Below are positions 9,133-17,144 of a stretch of DNA of 64,000 nt, one piece after another. Position numbers and translations under genes: made by a program. The stretch covers positions 62,001 to 126,000 of the forward strand of contig JAEXSP010000015.1 in NCBI GenBank assembly GCA_023453795.1, written 5' to 3'. The DNA comes from Bacillota bacterium (GTDB taxonomy: Bacteria > Bacillota > Clostridia > Acetivibrionales > JAEXSP01). Every line of letters starts with the position of its first letter. Positions within the stretch are counted from its first letter, which is position 1. The notes under the pieces were generated by a model. The model was given only the letters and a program-made list of their open reading frames with translations. It was not told the DNA's origin and searched no databases.

Positions 9133-9828
9133 TTATATTTTAACCTGTCCACCGGCTTTAATGCATTCTTCCAGAATACTTTTACCGCTTTTCAAATTCA
9201 CTCCGAACCTGACAGCTCCGAGCTTGTACATTTCAACCAGCATGCTCAGGTCTCTTACACCACCAGATGCCTTGATCTTTATTTTGTCGCCGACAATTGA
9301 TTTGATGAGTCTGACATCTTCAAAGTTTGTTGCATTCGGCATCCATCCGGTTCCGGTCTTAACAAATGCTGCACCTGCATTAATACAGATTTCACAGGCT
9401 TTTTCGATTTCCTGTTTATAGAGAAGGGATATTTCAATGATCACTTTTACGGGCAATTGATTTGCCGCCTTAACTACTGCTTTAACATCTTCCTCAACCT
9501 CGTTGTACATTCCGGAACGGAGCTGACCGACATTGATTACCATATCAATTTCATCGCAGCCTGCTTCGACCATTTCCTTTGCTTGTAAAACCTTTAAAGA
9601 GGTTGAATCAGATCCTGAAGGGAAACTGACATTTCCTACAACCCTAATATCTTTACGTTCACTCAGGTTTTGCTTAACAAAAGGGATGAAGCATTGCAGA
9701 ACGGATACCTGCCCGCAATCATACTTTTTTGCGTTTTCAAGAAGATCCTCAATATCCTTCCTGTCGCTGTTTGTCCTGACACAGCTTAGATCCATCATCC
9801 CAGCAATATCTTTAACCGTTAATACCAT
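9133..9828 (-). CDS. deoC: Deoxyribose-phosphate aldolase family protein (DERA)
   Basis: Class I aldolase of 231 residues, TIM-barrel fold. All three catalytic residues of DERA are visible when counted from my start: D95 (DEIDMVINVG), Schiff-base K157 (AFVKTGTG) and K186 (KIKASGGVR). DERA splits 2-deoxyribose-5-phosphate into acetaldehyde and glyceraldehyde-3-phosphate. The N-terminal half is rather divergent, so another phosphorylated sugar is possible. I use ATG 9828, eight bases after AAAGGTGG; the upstream GTG (9840) overlaps that site. Partner genes are a kinase and a ribose-type transporter rather than nucleoside phosphorylases, so the role looks like sugar catabolism and not nucleoside salvage. 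Confidence 0.9.
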   Translation of the reverse strand: MVLTVKDIAGMMDLSCVRTNSDRKDIEDLLENAKKYDCGQVSVLQCFIPFVKQNLSERKDIRVVGNVSFPSGSDSTSLKVLQAKEMVEAGCDEIDMVINVGQLRSGMYNEVEEDVKAVVKAANQLPVKVIIEISLLYKQEIEKACEICINAGAAFVKTGTGWMPNATNFEDVRLIKSIVGDKIKIKASGGVRDLSMLVEMYKLGAVRFGVNLKSGKSILEECIKAGGQVKI

Positions 9829-9883
9829 TTTCGTTGCCACCTTTCAAGTTTATATGTATTGCTCATCATCATGACTGATGATA

Positions 9884-10360
9884 TTATCCACGTTGCTCCA
9901 GATATTCGCTTATCGCTTTTATAACATAATCATGGTCTTCTTCTTCGGACAAGCCTGAAACAGTAATAGTACCTACAACCCCAACGTTTTTGATAATGAT
10001 AGGGAAAGCACCGCCTCCTCCATAAAATTCCGACGAACTGACATGAAACCTCTCTTCAATAGACTTCCCCTCCTTCTCCAGCATTTTAAATATAAAAAGG
10101 GAGCTTTTACCAAAGCGTTCAACAGTTCTTCTTTTTGCCGCAATCCAATAATCATTGTCAGGTGAAGTCCCATCGAAAGAAAAGTGAAATATTTGGTGAT
10201 TATGCTTTGTAATGTCGATTGCAATAGATTTGTTTTCCAGAGTTGCTTTTTTAATCAAGCTCATTCCGATCTTAAGCGCTGTATCCCCTGTAAATTCTGT
10301 AAACTGAAGTTTGTGCTCCTGTTCTTCCAGCCTGTTGAACAACAAATCGTAGTCTATCAT
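9884..10360 (-). CDS. UPF0303 / HbpS-like heme-degrading-domain protein
   Basis: Small cytoplasmic protein of 158 residues of the GlcG/HbpS-like family: motifs WIAAKRRTVERFG, SSSEFYGGGGAFPI and VGTITVSGL are typical. Members often sit in carbohydrate-use operons, and their biochemical role is not established despite the heme-degrading family name. It is the first gene of the UPF0303-aldolase-kinase unit, with its own promoter and palindromic operator at 10380-10437. There is no signal peptide. Confidence 0.85.
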   Translation of the reverse strand: MIDYDLLFNRLEEQEHKLQFTEFTGDTALKIGMSLIKKATLENKSIAIDITKHNHQIFHFSFDGTSPDNDYWIAAKRRTVERFGKSSLFIFKMLEKEGKSIEERFHVSSSEFYGGGGAFPIIIKNVGVVGTITVSGLSEEEDHDYVIKAISEYLEQRG

Positions 10361-10379
10361 ATCACACCCCCTCAGCTAA

Positions 10380-10437
10380 TTGGTATAACGTTATAACAAG
10401 TTAATACTATATTATCAAAACTGTTTCCTGCCGTCAA
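10380..10437 (-). promoter_or_regulatory. Promoter plus palindromic operator for the kinase/aldolase unit
   Basis: On the minus strand TTGACG (10432-10437) and TAATAT (10409-10414) are separated by exactly 17 bp. Just downstream of the expected start of transcription lies TTGGTATAACGTTATAACAA (10380-10399), a palindrome with one mismatched pair that shares the core TATAACGTTATAA with the other boxes. The geometry is that of a repressor blocking initiation. The gene-free interval 10361-10661 is fully explained by this and the divergent promoter. Confidence 0.75.
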
Positions 10438-10487
10438 CAAAATTATTTAAAACCGTATACCACATTTTAAAGCAATTTCTTATATTC

Positions 10488-10551
10488 TTGACAATTGGAA
10501 TAAATCGTTTTATACTCATATTGTCTATATAATGTTATAACGTTTAATTGC
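10488..10551 (+). promoter_or_regulatory. Promoter plus operator for the TIM-barrel isomerase gene
   Basis: TTGACA (10488-10493) and TATACT (10511-10516) are spaced 17 bp apart, a near-consensus housekeeping promoter. ATGTTATAACGTTTAATTGC (10532-10551) starts about ten bases after the expected transcription start; its left half matches the operator family in nine of ten positions and its right half is weaker. Together with the promoter at 10409-10437 it forms a divergent pair, each with an operator just after +1. Confidence 0.72.
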
Positions 10552-10661
10552 ATTTATTAAGTTAATTTATCCTGTTGAATGAAAGAATGTAAAATGCAGA
10601 TACTTATTCTGTAGTAAGGTAAAGAATAATAAATACTACATAGTTTAAAGGAGGCATTCAC

Positions 10662-11522
10662 ATGAAGATTGGTATTGACAGCTACTGTTACCATAGGTTT
10701 TTCGGGGAAGTTTATCCTGATCAGAAGCCGCCGGTTAAAAACATGACTATGCTGGATTTCTTAAAAAGAGCAAAAGAGCTTGATGTTGACGGGGTTTCAC
10801 TTGAGTCATGCTTTTTTCCCAGTTATGATGAAGGCTGGCTGAGAGAACTGAAAGCACAGCTTGACGATTACGGGTTTGACCGTGTATATGCATGGGGCCA
10901 TCCGGATGGTCTGGAGCGCGGTCAGAATTTGGATGCTTACAACGATATGGTAGCAAGTATTCCAAGAGCAAAAGCGATCGGCGCTGAAGTAATGCGTGTT
11001 ACCGGAAGCAGTCTGATGTTTCGCCACGAACCACATGGCCCCCAAATTCAGGCATTGATTAAAATGTTTAAGGATGCCGTCAAGGTGGCGGAGGATTTGG
11101 GAATAAAGATGGCAGTGGAAAACCATATTGATTTCACTGCGGATGAAATTCTGCAAATTCTAGAGGGTGTCAACTCAAAGAACTTCGGATTAAATTTCGA
11201 TACAGGGAATTTTTTAAGACTTCTGGATGACCCAGTACGTGGTATGGAGAAGCTGGCACCCTATGTACTCGCAACACATGTAAAAGATCTGATGCCTGAT
11301 AAAAACGCTTCACCGACAGATTGGTTCTTTTTTGCCGGAGTACCTGTAGGTAAAGGTCTGATTGACAACTACAAGCTGGCAGAATACTTGAAGAAGGCTG
11401 GATTTACTGGTTTCCTTGCTGTTGAGATCGATCATCCCCATACCGAGTGGACTGAGCTTGAAGATGAAGCAGTAGCTATAAGTGTAAAGGAATTACGCAA
11501 AATCACCAACTCCTTAAAATAA
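10662..11522 (+). CDS. Sugar phosphate isomerase/epimerase (xylose-isomerase-like TIM barrel)
   Basis: Cytoplasmic enzyme of 286 residues of the AP_endonuc_2 TIM-barrel family. The metal and catalytic positions are in place: E153 (AVENH), D180 (NFDTGN), H206 (ATHVKD) and E255 (AVEID). Members interconvert ketoses or act on hydroxypyruvate-like or inositol-derived substrates; the exact reaction cannot be read. Start ATG follows AAAGGAGG with ideal spacing. It is the only plus-strand gene of the regulon, divergent from the UPF0303-aldolase-kinase unit and ended by a strong hairpin. Confidence 0.9.
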   Translation: MKIGIDSYCYHRFFGEVYPDQKPPVKNMTMLDFLKRAKELDVDGVSLESCFFPSYDEGWLRELKAQLDDYGFDRVYAWGHPDGLERGQNLDAYNDMVASIPRAKAIGAEVMRVTGSSLMFRHEPHGPQIQALIKMFKDAVKVAEDLGIKMAVENHIDFTADEILQILEGVNSKNFGLNFDTGNFLRLLDDPVRGMEKLAPYVLATHVKDLMPDKNASPTDWFFFAGVPVGKGLIDNYKLAEYLKKAGFTGFLAVEIDHPHTEWTELEDEAVAISVKELRKITNSLK

Positions 11523-11530
11523 ACGAATCA

Positions 11531-11569
11531 AATAATTATACCTCGGCTAAGCCGGGGTATAATTATTTA
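11531..11569. terminator. Long hairpin, probable bidirectional terminator
   Basis: AAATAATTATACC (11531-11543) pairs with GGTATAATTATTT (11557-11569); the inner CGGC/GCCG pairs close on a three-base TAA loop, giving about 18 pairs. It lies nine bases after the isomerase stop codon. Confidence 0.82.
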
Positions 11570-11635
11570 ACGGGTATATTTATTCTTAAATTCTTAAACA
11601 TTTTTATTGTTCTTCATCCTTAAAATAACCACAGC

Positions 11636-11665
11636 AAAAAACCCCAGGAGTACAATCTCCTGAGG
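11636..11665 (-). terminator. Rho-independent terminator after spoIIQ
   Basis: On the minus strand CCTCAGGAG, a six-base loop and CTCCTGGGG form a nine-bp stem with one mismatch, followed by TTTTTT (11636-11641). It lies 21 bp past the spoIIQ stop codon. Confidence 0.88.
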
Positions 11666-11686
11666 CTCTTCCGTTTTCAACTTACG

Positions 11687-12559
11687 TTAATTGACCGCTT
11701 TCGGCAGGTATGCAATCGGGTCAACCGTTTCATCGTTTTTAAGTACTTCAAAGTGCAGATGTGATTGTTCTGCAGATTCTAAGCTTGCGCTGTTGCCCAC
11801 AGCACCTATTACATCTCCCTGTTTGACCTTTTGGTTAGGACTTACGGCATCATCACTTGCCAGATTGGCATACAAGCTCTTGGTCCCATCCTTATGATCA
11901 ATTATTACGATTACTCCATATAACGGATCGTTCTTGATGTCAGCTACCACACCGTCAGCAACCGCCTTAACGGGAGTTCCCCTCTCGGCAGCTATATCCA
12001 CGCCGCTGTGGGTACGCCAATCTTCTAAGGTTTTTGAGTATACCAGCTTATCCTCGGCATACCCGAAGCTTATTTGACCGAATACAGGCATGAGAAACTT
12101 CTGGGATGCATCCTTTTTCTTTGGTTCCGGAGCTTTCGCACTTGCTGTTTGATCGCCGTTATCCACGGCCTTATCTGATTGCCCTGTTTCAATTGCTGTC
12201 CCGCTTGTCGGTTTGTTCTTTTGGGTATTGGCTGCCAAATCTTTATTTTCAGCAGTCTGACTGCCTGAGGCTTTTGCATTGCTATCGCTGTCGGTGCTTA
12301 CAGATGATTGCGCCTGTGAGGGATTACTGCTTTCAGTATCCAGTTCGGCTGTGTCACCTGTTCCCTCAGGAATGAGTTTCTGATTTTCATAAGGCGTGTT
12401 TGAAGGCGACGCCCTTCTGGATGTCAGAAATACCGCAGTCACTCCAACAATAAGAACGCAAAGTATCAATACCACATAAAAGCCTTTTTTGTCGATGAAC
12501 TCTAAAAACTTCCTCTTTTTTGATGATTTATTTTCCGGAAATAATTTTTTACTGTCCAC
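11687..12559 (-). CDS. spoIIQ: SpoIIQ-like M23 (LytM) peptidase domain protein
   Basis: Forespore membrane protein of about 290 residues. One membrane helix near residues 26-47 follows a basic N-terminus; a long Ser/Thr/Gln-rich linker leads to a C-terminal LytM domain. In Bacillus, SpoIIQ pairs with SpoIIIAH across the forespore membranes during engulfment. The zinc motifs HSGVD and HLHFE are both intact here, as in many clostridia, unlike Bacillus subtilis SpoIIQ, so it may hydrolyse peptidoglycan. I place the start at GTG 12559, because GGAGGTGG lies just before it; the upstream ATG (12574) overlaps that ribosome site. Its place right behind spoIID supports the name. Confidence 0.88.
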   Translation of the reverse strand: MDSKKLFPENKSSKKRKFLEFIDKKGFYVVLILCVLIVGVTAVFLTSRRASPSNTPYENQKLIPEGTGDTAELDTESSNPSQAQSSVSTDSDSNAKASGSQTAENKDLAANTQKNKPTSGTAIETGQSDKAVDNGDQTASAKAPEPKKKDASQKFLMPVFGQISFGYAEDKLVYSKTLEDWRTHSGVDIAAERGTPVKAVADGVVADIKNDPLYGVIVIIDHKDGTKSLYANLASDDAVSPNQKVKQGDVIGAVGNSASLESAEQSHLHFEVLKNDETVDPIAYLPKAVN

Positions 12560-12633
12560 ATTTTCCACCTCCATTAATTATTGTTTCCGTAGTTGGGAAC
12601 AATATACATGGAAAATGAAAAATCGGAAATATG

Positions 12634-13641
12634 TCATTGACCACAGATGTTACTTATTTGTACGCCGGTGTAGTAGTATTTGAGAATCTCATCATAATTG
12701 CCGCCGTTTTTTGCAAGGTAATTGGCTCCCCACTGGCTCATTCCAACCCCATGACCATTGCCGATAGTTGTTATTTTAAGAGTCCTTGAATCCTTTTTCT
12801 CTATTTTGAAATTTGCCGATCTTAGTGAAAATAGGGTTCTAAACTCAGTCCCTCTAAGTACTATGTTTCCAATTTTAATATTTTTTACTCTTCCGCCCTG
12901 AGTATATCCCTCAATTTTAATACTGGCGACTATGTTGTTTTTGTTTAATTGTGCATTTGGATAATGCTTTTTTATTGCATTGTAAAAGTCATTTATACTG
13001 ATATTGGTAACGCATTTAAATTCGCCTGACTGCTCTTCGCCTTCGCTGACAACACTTTTCAGATACGGCACGCTTACGCCCGGCCATACATTTTCTGCAT
13101 TTTCAGTCTTTCCTCCGCTGTTTGAGTGAAATAAGGGATTGACTACGCTGCCTTGATATGTAATTATAATACCCTTAGTTTCATCGACTGCTTTTTCTAT
13201 CTTGTTCCAATTGCCTGACGCTTTAAATATCCCCCATTTCTTCATTGCAGCCTTTTTTGATATCCATGCCTGACAATGGGCCGGATTGGTACATACCGGT
13301 GTGCCGTCATGGACTCCGTCAGCTGATTTGTATATGTTTTTTAATCTTCCATAGGCATATGTACGGGCAGCTACCGCCTGAGCCTTAAGCGCTTCCGCTT
13401 CGAAATCGGCGGGCATTTCTGCCGCAACCACACCTTTTATATATTCCTCCAGATTCATTTCCTTTACAGTCTTGTCTGAAGCTATATAAACCTTTATTTT
13501 TATGCTTTCCCCACCGGCTAAGTTTTGCTTCTCATGTGGAATTATTTCATCGGATTCGACACCGCAACCCCTTACTATCAGTAAAGGGATTATAACAACA
13601 ATACAAATCATAATCAGGGCATAGTATCCAAAATTCTTCAT
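12634..13641 (-). CDS. spoIID: Stage II sporulation protein D (lytic transglycosylase)
   Basis: Membrane-anchored protein of 335 residues. One N-terminal helix (residues about 5-24) is followed by the SpoIID domain, with the conserved stretch VVAAEMPADFEAEALKAQAV, the catalytic Glu being in AAEMP. The family's cysteine pair is present (CTNPAHC). C-terminal NGHGVGMSQWGA is the family signature. SpoIID cuts glycan strands during engulfment. It lies between murA and spoIIQ, the ordinary Firmicute arrangement. Start ATG has AAGGAAAA upstream. A terminator separates it from murA, so it likely has its own sporulation (sigma-E type) promoter; I did not identify the promoter itself. Confidence 0.96.
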   Translation of the reverse strand: MKNFGYYALIMICIVVIIPLLIVRGCGVESDEIIPHEKQNLAGGESIKIKVYIASDKTVKEMNLEEYIKGVVAAEMPADFEAEALKAQAVAARTYAYGRLKNIYKSADGVHDGTPVCTNPAHCQAWISKKAAMKKWGIFKASGNWNKIEKAVDETKGIIITYQGSVVNPLFHSNSGGKTENAENVWPGVSVPYLKSVVSEGEEQSGEFKCVTNISINDFYNAIKKHYPNAQLNKNNIVASIKIEGYTQGGRVKNIKIGNIVLRGTEFRTLFSLRSANFKIEKKDSRTLKITTIGNGHGVGMSQWGANYLAKNGGNYDEILKYYYTGVQISNICGQ

Positions 13642-13735
13642 AAATTATTTTCCTTATCGAAAGGTAGAAATCTTTCAATAAGATATATATTTCAGGTATG
13701 TCCCAATTATGAATCTCTAAACAAAGAAATGCATT

Positions 13736-13760
13736 AAAAAGGAGCTAACCGAATAGCTCC
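13736..13760 (-). terminator. Terminator after murA
   Basis: On the minus strand GGAGCTA, a six-base loop and TAGCTCC, followed by TTTTT (13736-13740). It begins eight bases after the murA stop codon. Confidence 0.88.
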
Positions 13761-13767
13761 CGGATTT

Positions 13768-15039
13768 TCAAATTGTTTCATCTTCGACTCTGTGAATATT
13801 TACCCCCAGGCTTCTAAGCTTCTCATCAATCTTAACATATCCTCTGTCTATATGCTCTATATCTGTTATTTGCGTCACACCCTCGGCGCCTAACCCCGCA
13901 AGTATCAATGCCGCACCTGCCCTTAAATCGGTAGCCTTTACCTGTGCTCCCATGAGCTTTGGCTTCCCTTCAATAACAGCTGATCTCCCTTCGATCTTAA
14001 TGTTGGCTCCCATGCGCTTAAGTTCGCTCACATGCATGAATCTGTTTTCAAAAATAGTTTCTATAACTATGCTCGTTCCCTCCGCCTTGGACATTAATGA
14101 AGTCATCTGCGCCTGCATATCGGTAGGGAATCCGGGATACGGATGAGTTTTTATGTCGCATGCTTTAAGCTTCCCATCCCCTTTTATACGTAAACTGGTC
14201 AGTTCTTCAGAAACCTCTACTCCGCATTCCCTCAGCTTTGCTATAACAGGTTTAAGGTGGTCGGGTACAATGTTCTCAATCAAAACATCTCCTCCCGTTA
14301 TGGCCGCGGCAACCATATATGTACCGGCTTCTATTCTGTCAGGTATTATTGCATGACTTGCTCCTTTGAGTTCCTTAACACCGTTTATTTTAATTGTATC
14401 TGTTCCCGCACCCTTTACATCTCCACCCATGCTTGTAATAAAAGTTGCCAGATCAACTATTTCAGGCTCTATGGCAGCATTCTCGATTATTGTCTGTCCA
14501 TCAGCCAAGGCTGCAGCCATTATAATATTTTCGGTAGCCCCGACGCTTGGGAAATCAAGATAAATCTTATTTCCAACCAATTTCCCATTTGTTTTAGCCT
14601 CAATATACCCATGTCCTTGTGTAATTTCAGCCCCCATTGCCAGAAAGCCCTTTAGATGGAGGTCTACAGGCCTTGTACCTATAGCGCACCCACCGGGAAG
14701 AGAAATCCTTGCCCTTCCTGTCTTAGCAAGCAATGGACCCATTACAAGAAAAGAAGCCCTTAATTTATTAACCAGTTCATATGGGGCTGTTGTATTGGAA
14801 ATACTTTCTCCGCAAATTTTAAGCTTTGTATCGTTTTCTTGCAGTTCCACCTTGGCACCAAAACAATGAAGCAATTCGCACATTATTTTTACATCATTCA
14901 AATAAGGAATTTCTTCAAGGGTACATTGACCATCCGCCAACAAGGTTGCCGCAATTATCGGTAAAACAGAATTTTTTGCACCGCTTACTCTTACACTGCC
15001 TTTTAAAGGTTTTCCTTCTGTTATAATAAATCTGGACAC
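13768..15039 (-). CDS. murA: UDP-N-acetylglucosamine 1-carboxyvinyltransferase
   Basis: Cytoplasmic enzyme of 423 residues that transfers enolpyruvate from PEP to UDP-GlcNAc, the first committed step of peptidoglycan synthesis. K22 (GAKNSVLP) and the catalytic C118 in GGCAIGTRP are present, so it should be fosfomycin-sensitive. Six inside-out alpha/beta repeats and the length are normal. The start is GTG at 15039, preceded by AAAGGAAG. Placed between ywmB and spoIID it corresponds to the second Firmicute copy (murAB/murZ-like position). A terminator follows. Confidence 0.97.
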   Translation of the reverse strand: MSRFIITEGKPLKGSVRVSGAKNSVLPIIAATLLADGQCTLEEIPYLNDVKIMCELLHCFGAKVELQENDTKLKICGESISNTTAPYELVNKLRASFLVMGPLLAKTGRARISLPGGCAIGTRPVDLHLKGFLAMGAEITQGHGYIEAKTNGKLVGNKIYLDFPSVGATENIIMAAALADGQTIIENAAIEPEIVDLATFITSMGGDVKGAGTDTIKINGVKELKGASHAIIPDRIEAGTYMVAAAITGGDVLIENIVPDHLKPVIAKLRECGVEVSEELTSLRIKGDGKLKACDIKTHPYPGFPTDMQAQMTSLMSKAEGTSIVIETIFENRFMHVSELKRMGANIKIEGRSAVIEGKPKLMGAQVKATDLRAGAALILAGLGAEGVTQITDIEHIDRGYVKIDEKLRSLGVNIHRVEDETI

Positions 15040-15153
15040 GTATATTCTTCCTTTCGAAATAGGCTGTAATTTTTCTTTCGTTATGATACCCTTATTTTAT
15101 TACCTTTGCAGTTCCAGCGTTAATTTACATCTGTTGTTTTTAAAGCCCGTGCA

Positions 15154-15915
15154 TTAATATTCTGTCGTTATAACCGGAGTTGCAAGCCATATGTATGTCT
15201 TTTTTTCATAGGAGTTATACCTTACAGCGAGGTTCATGTTCACTTTCCTGCCGTTGACATTTATTGAATCGCCGATAAACGGAGAATAAGCAGAAACGCT
15301 TATCAAGCTGTTATCTCTCATGCCCTCAACCTTTTTGGCTTCAATTTCATTGAACATACGTATGCATACTTCATTCATCTGATCGTTATTCAATTTTCCG
15401 TTAAAGCGCCCTACTATGCAGGAATTTACTTTCGGTTCAATTCCAAATCTCTTCAGAACTCCTGCAACCTTTCCCCTTATCCCCTCCAATCCTTTGCTAG
15501 ATAAATCTACTGTCACGCATACGGATATGAACCTTTCCGTACTTAAATCAGATTGTCTGCCTGCTTCTGCATTTATGTCAATTATATTCCTTTGTTCATT
15601 ACTACCTCTGATTTCCACCTTTATAGTTTCATCGTTCTTCGTCGTGTTTTCAGAGTATGTACTGTCCTTAACCATCCCCAGGGAATTCGATACCTGATCT
15701 GTTATTGATTCCAACTCCCGGAGGGTATCGTACTTTTTGCCTAACCTGCCGTATATGTAAACTTCGCTGCTAACCACCTTTGCGCCGGAACAGTTAAAAG
15801 CTTTTAACAAGGTTTTTTCCGCAGAGTAATTCTTTTGATTAACTTTTATATAATACATGGAAAGAAATAAAATCGTAATCGCAAACAAAGATAAAACCGT
15901 AAAGGCTTTTTTCAT
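15154..15915 (-). CDS. ywmB: YwmB-family protein (TATA-box-binding-like fold)
   Basis: Exported or membrane-anchored protein of 253 residues: an N-terminal hydrophobic helix (about 5-22) followed by a soluble domain. Sequence features (GRLGKKYDTLRELESITDQV near residue 52) and position immediately upstream of murA and spoIID fit the YwmB family, whose fold resembles TATA-binding protein and whose function is unknown. Start ATG has GGGGG at eight bases. Confidence 0.78.
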   Translation of the reverse strand: MKKAFTVLSLFAITILFLSMYYIKVNQKNYSAEKTLLKAFNCSGAKVVSSEVYIYGRLGKKYDTLRELESITDQVSNSLGMVKDSTYSENTTKNDETIKVEIRGSNEQRNIIDINAEAGRQSDLSTERFISVCVTVDLSSKGLEGIRGKVAGVLKRFGIEPKVNSCIVGRFNGKLNNDQMNEVCIRMFNEIEAKKVEGMRDNSLISVSAYSPFIGDSINVNGRKVNMNLAVRYNSYEKKTYIWLATPVITTEY

Positions 15916-16241
15916 ATATATCCCCCTTTTGCCAAACGAATATTGACTCGTTTCGTTTTGTTTCTCTTAAATTATTGCCGCATTAAGATTGGGATATACA
16001 TGCAATTTCTTTATCGATTATGCTGCCTTTTCATTTCGTGAAACATTTTCATATTAATTAATTGATAGCCTTTTTTCGATTTTAATGCCTGAAGATTTTT
16101 TAAAATAATTTTCCATAGAAGTCCCTTTTTTAGAATAATTGAGGTTGCGCATAATTTACATTACGTTAATATTATAAACACAATTCTTTTATTATTGAAC
16201 TGGTTTTTTGTGGAATAGAATTGTCATGGCAAAGTAAATTA
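15916..16241. other. Gene-free intergenic region
   Basis: About 326 bp between ywmB and the SLH gene. I see AT-rich sequence and an imperfect CAAACGAA / TTTCGTTTTG pairing near 15933-15960, probably part of the ywmB promoter region; no ORF, RNA gene or clear terminator. Confidence 0.5.
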
Positions 16242-17096
16242 CTAATATGTCGTCATGGCCCTGCTTATAATCATTGCAGCATTTCCTCTGCTTATTGGGC
16301 CTTCTTCGTTAATTTTTCCATAAATGGAATCTTTAACGCTTAGTATTCTTAAATCAAACATTCTTTTAACATACTCACTATACCATTTATTTGTTTTCAA
16401 TTTCATATAAAATCCGTTTCCTGTGGTTTTGAATTTAAAACCCTTGCATATGGCTTTGCTTACCTCTGCCAAGGTTATCGGCGAGCCCGGTCTGAAGGTT
16501 TTATCGCTGTATCCGTCAATAAGCCCTTTCTTGACTGCAAGCAAAATACTGTTTTTTGCCGGATTCTTGTCCAAATCCTTGAAACCCCACGTATTTTGAA
16601 CTGTTCCGGTTAAACCAAGCACCTTGGCAAGGATTGAAACGAATTCAGCCCTTGTCATGTTATCTGTAGGCCTGAATTTGCCATCCGAACTGCCATTAAT
16701 TATCCCCGCATCATGAAGGTGCTTTATATAATCTTTTGTTCCACAGGTTTTTATGTCTGAAAACGGCACGTCGCTTTCGGAGCCTGCTTTGATTAAGAGT
16801 ATCCTTATAGGCGGTATCGCGCTTGAAAGATCATAGTCAATATAAGCGGTTTTTTGGGCTTTTGTGCTGATATCATATGTTATGCGCAATACCTTCCCGT
16901 TTTCAATATAGTAGCTTTTGATCACAATTCCTTTGGCCTCGGATGGTTCGCTCCATTTCAAGGTTATCCTGATCTTGTTATTGCCCAAAGCTTTGGTTTC
17001 ATATATCAGACCATGTGCAAATGCTGTTTGACTGATAGCAAATGCAAGGATGCATGAGGTTATCAGCATTATTATTTTTTTATGAAATTGCTTCAT
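16242..17096 (-). CDS. Secreted SLH-domain protein
   Basis: Exported protein of 284 residues. A signal peptide ends near residue 27 (AFAHG). Residues about 28-108 form a small beta-rich domain related to the Fn3-like units of its neighbours. Three SLH repeats follow (FSDIKTCGTKDYIKHL, FKDLDKNPAKNSILLA, and a degenerate third), with TRAEF as the typical motif of the first. SLH modules bind pyruvylated secondary wall polymer, so it should lie on the cell surface. It is third in a same-strand row with two giant Fn3-SLH genes, 49 bp after the nearer one. Confidence 0.88.
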   Translation of the reverse strand: MKQFHKKIIMLITSCILAFAISQTAFAHGLIYETKALGNNKIRITLKWSEPSEAKGIVIKSYYIENGKVLRITYDISTKAQKTAYIDYDLSSAIPPIRILLIKAGSESDVPFSDIKTCGTKDYIKHLHDAGIINGSSDGKFRPTDNMTRAEFVSILAKVLGLTGTVQNTWGFKDLDKNPAKNSILLAVKKGLIDGYSDKTFRPGSPITLAEVSKAICKGFKFKTTGNGFYMKLKTNKWYSEYVKRMFDLRILSVKDSIYGKINEEGPISRGNAAMIISRAMTTY

Positions 17097-17144
17097 CCGA
17101 ATTCCACCGACCTTATGCTAAATTTATTTAAAAAACAGTATGCA

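Noticed and set aside
13236..13320. SpoIID as a pseudogene because of its long insert with CTNPAHC
   Set aside because: The cysteine-bearing insert is a normal feature of SpoIID and all conserved motifs are present.
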